A DNA stretch of 64,000 nucleotides, taken from contig NZ_JAJFOW010000011.1 of NCBI RefSeq assembly GCF_020731285.1, positions 1 through 64,000 of the forward strand, given 5' to 3'. Positions 62,402 to 64,000 of this stretch are shown one piece after another; position 1 is the stretch's first letter, and each line of letters opens with the position of its first letter. The notes beneath the pieces are model-generated. The model searched no databases. It was not told the origin of the DNA and saw only the letters and a list, made by a program, of their open reading frames with translations. The translations under genes and the position numbers were made by a program. This DNA is from Cohnella baijiui. GTDB lineage: Bacteria; Bacillota; Bacilli; Paenibacillales; Paenibacillaceae.

Positions 62402-64000
62402 TTAATCATCCTTATTTTCAACAAGTTCGGCCGTTATCTCGTTGATGACGTTTTGTAGTGCCATACGAGCCTGCTTGTCCTCCAACAACTCTAGACGATT
62501 TAAACTCAGGACCTCGCCCATTATATCAATACTCATTTTGAGATGTCTGTACAAAGCTTGCTTGTAATGAGTATTCACTTTCAAGTAACCAACTGAACGC
62601 GCAGCTTGAAGCATGGAGTACCACTGATAAATATTCCACATGCGCAAATGGATTTTCTGCTGATTCTGATTAGAATGAATACGGTAAAAGCTTAAAGGCT
62701 CTGCGATATAGACCATCTTCCCCTTGGATAACAGATGCATCCAGGTTGCAAAATCATTGATGAATCTAAAAGAATTACCATTAAACATTCCGTACTTTAC
62801 AATGTCTTGTCTCCTAAACATCACATTTGACGGCTCTCCAATTTTATTGGACAAGTGATGCAGGCAATACTCACCTATAACATGCCCCTCTACTGTAGTA
62901 GTGTTTGCGAATAGCTTTTGATTGATTTCATTCTCAGGTATAATATTTCCATTTTCGTCGATTATCTCACGATAAGATGTTACCAGGGTGATATTGTTAT
63001 CTGTAAGCAAGTATTCGAGCATGACCTCGGTTTTTTTCGGCATGAATAGATCGTCATCCATTAAAAATTGAATATATTCGCCGGAAGCGTTATCCAAACA
63101 CTGCTGAAGATTTAAATTAGCTAGTGGTTTGGGGTTGCGAATATACCTGATGTAATCATATTTTTGAACAAAGGACTGAATAACTTCTTCCACTTCATCA
63201 TTTGTACTGTCGTCACTAATTATGATCTCTATTTTAGGATAGGTTTGTTCCAATGCACTCTCTAAGGCTAGTCTAATAAAATCGGGACGATTATACGCCG
63301 GAATTAATATACTAACTAGGGGTAACCGATCGGATATCTCTTTCATTCTAGTAAGAATCTTTTCTTGAAATGAAAGAGCTATTTTAAAAGCTTCGCCTGA
63401 CTTTTCGACATCCTTTAACTTTGCGAATATTTTACGATTGTATTCCCGGCAGTTGCGTAAGGTCCGATAATAAACTACGTCTTTCTTATAGAACCCCTTA
63501 TTAGGGGCATTAAGCACTAAATGCGAAAAATCCGCTACACCGTTCAGTAGCTGCTCACTTCCATTTTGTTGTTGACCGTCGTGCACTCTGAAGTAGCTAA
63601 GCGGATCGGAAAAATAGATTAAATCCCCCTCTGCAAGCAATGTAAACCACGAGGCCAAATCAACATTACAAATATAGTCCCTTTTATAAAAGGTACCAAA
63701 AGATTCTGTTAATGCTGATTTTTTAAACAAGACCGTTGTAGGTTCCCCAATCGTATTGGCTATCGATTCTAAAACGTACTCGCCCGCTTCAAAACCGTTA
63801 ACTATCACATCGTTATCAAATAATGATGAAGAGGACCTTATATCACCCATGTTCCTACCTTGACTATCAATGATCTGCCGTTTAGAAGTAGCTATAACTG
63901 CATTCGGAAACTCCAACATAGCCTTCATCATTTTACTTATTTTCTCTGGATGAAATAGGTCGTCGTCCATCAAGAAATTAATATATTCTCCATGAGATAA
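62402..64000 (-). CDS. Tandem-domain glycosyltransferase, family 2, 5' end outside window
   Basis: At least 532 codons, open to the window edge. Two GT-A modules are visible. The first, incomplete, has HGEYINFLMDDDLFHPEK (about 63947-64000), GEPTTVLFKKSAL and FRVHDGQQQ. The second is complete: PLVSILIPAYNRPDF, IIISDDSTNDEV, GEYIQFLMDDDLFMPKK, GEPSNVMFRRQDI and FYRIHSNQNQQ. The two are clear duplicates of each other; each has its own DDD metal motif, so both may be active. A C-terminal helical region ends it. It probably builds a repeating glycan with two linkages. First visible gene of the AT-rich operon. Confidence 0.9.
   Translation of the reverse strand, partial: LSHGEYINFLMDDDLFHPEKISKMMKAMLEFPNAVIATSKRQIIDSQGRNMGDIRSSSSLFDNDVIVNGFEAGEYVLESIANTIGEPTTVLFKKSALTESFGTFYKRDYICNVDLASWFTLLAEGDLIYFSDPLSYFRVHDGQQQNGSEQLLNGVADFSHLVLNAPNKGFYKKDVVYYRTLRNCREYNRKIFAKLKDVEKSGEAFKIALSFQEKILTRMKEISDRLPLVSILIPAYNRPDFIRLALESALEQTYPKIEIIISDDSTNDEVEEVIQSFVQKYDYIRYIRNPKPLANLNLQQCLDNASGEYIQFLMDDDLFMPKKTEVMLEYLLTDNNITLVTSYREIIDENGNIIPENEINQKLFANTTTVEGHVIGEYCLHHLSNKIGEPSNVMFRRQDIVKYGMFNGNSFRFINDFATWMHLLSKGKMVYIAEPLSFYRIHSNQNQQKIHLRMWNIYQWYSMLQAARSVGYLKVNTHYKQALYRHLKMSIDIMGEVLSLNRLELLEDKQARMALQNVINEITAELVENKDD

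Overview
The window comes from a GC-rich, spore-former-type Bacillota, most likely Paenibacillaceae (Paenibacillus/Cohnella-like). The reasons are the strong AGGAGG ribosome sites, frequent GTG/TTG starts, a T-box and a ykkC/guanidine-I riboswitch, long HPF, YkoP, YitT/DUF2179 and DUF4179 anti-sigma families, and a gene order close to Bacillus (hpf-secA-prfB-yitT; ftsE-ftsX-M23-ctpB-PDZ protein; uvrB-uvrA). Most genes lie on the minus strand. No tRNA, rRNA, IS element, phage or CRISPR array was seen.

Layout. 0-6.5 kb: pcrA (cut by the window edge), pcrB, galU, and a UDP-glucose-dehydrogenase-like gene whose catalytic Cys and Glu are replaced, then a 0.9 kb array of 51-bp tandem repeats. 6.5-20 kb: U32 protein, a small membrane protein, siroheme sulfite/nitrite reductase, an ECF sigma/anti-sigma pair, SDR, DinB, DUF817, YkoP-like, GNAT, VOC and a TIGR02206-like membrane protein. 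20-29 kb: a two-component system, DUF4269, rpiA, and uvrA and uvrB, each with the same LexA-like box just downstream of its -10. 29-35 kb: motA-motB, trpS behind a T-box and a Trp-rich leader ORF that runs over the trpS ribosome site, a zinc-ribbon protein, a second 51-bp repeat array, and a guanidine-I riboswitch driving two SMR exporters. 35-43 kb: cell-envelope genes (MinJ-like PDZ protein, ctpB, M23 hydrolase, ftsX, ftsE, VanW/G5). 43-52 kb: argC-J-B-D-F-G-H, with a clear sigma-A promoter and an ARG-box-like site; a third repeat field separates argG from argH. 52-58 kb: yitT, prfB (programmed +1 frameshift), secA, hpf. 58-64 kb: a glycosyltransferase with an apparent ATT start, a cold-shock gene, and an AT-rich operon (GT2, DegT aminotransferase, ATP-grasp, methyltransferase) that looks like transferred surface-glycan genes.

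How it works together. galU and the dehydrogenase-like gene suggest UDP-sugar supply for surface polymers. FtsEX probably activates the coiled-coil M23 hydrolase next to it. The arg genes cover glutamate to arginine; no argA or argE is present, which fits a bifunctional ArgJ, and the carbamoyl-phosphate synthase must lie elsewhere. The most unusual signals are the 51-bp-period repeat families in separate intergenic regions, the T-box plus Trp-rich leader ORF at trpS, two genes with well-placed ribosome sites but ATC/ATT where a start codon should be, and the active-site-altered dehydrogenase.
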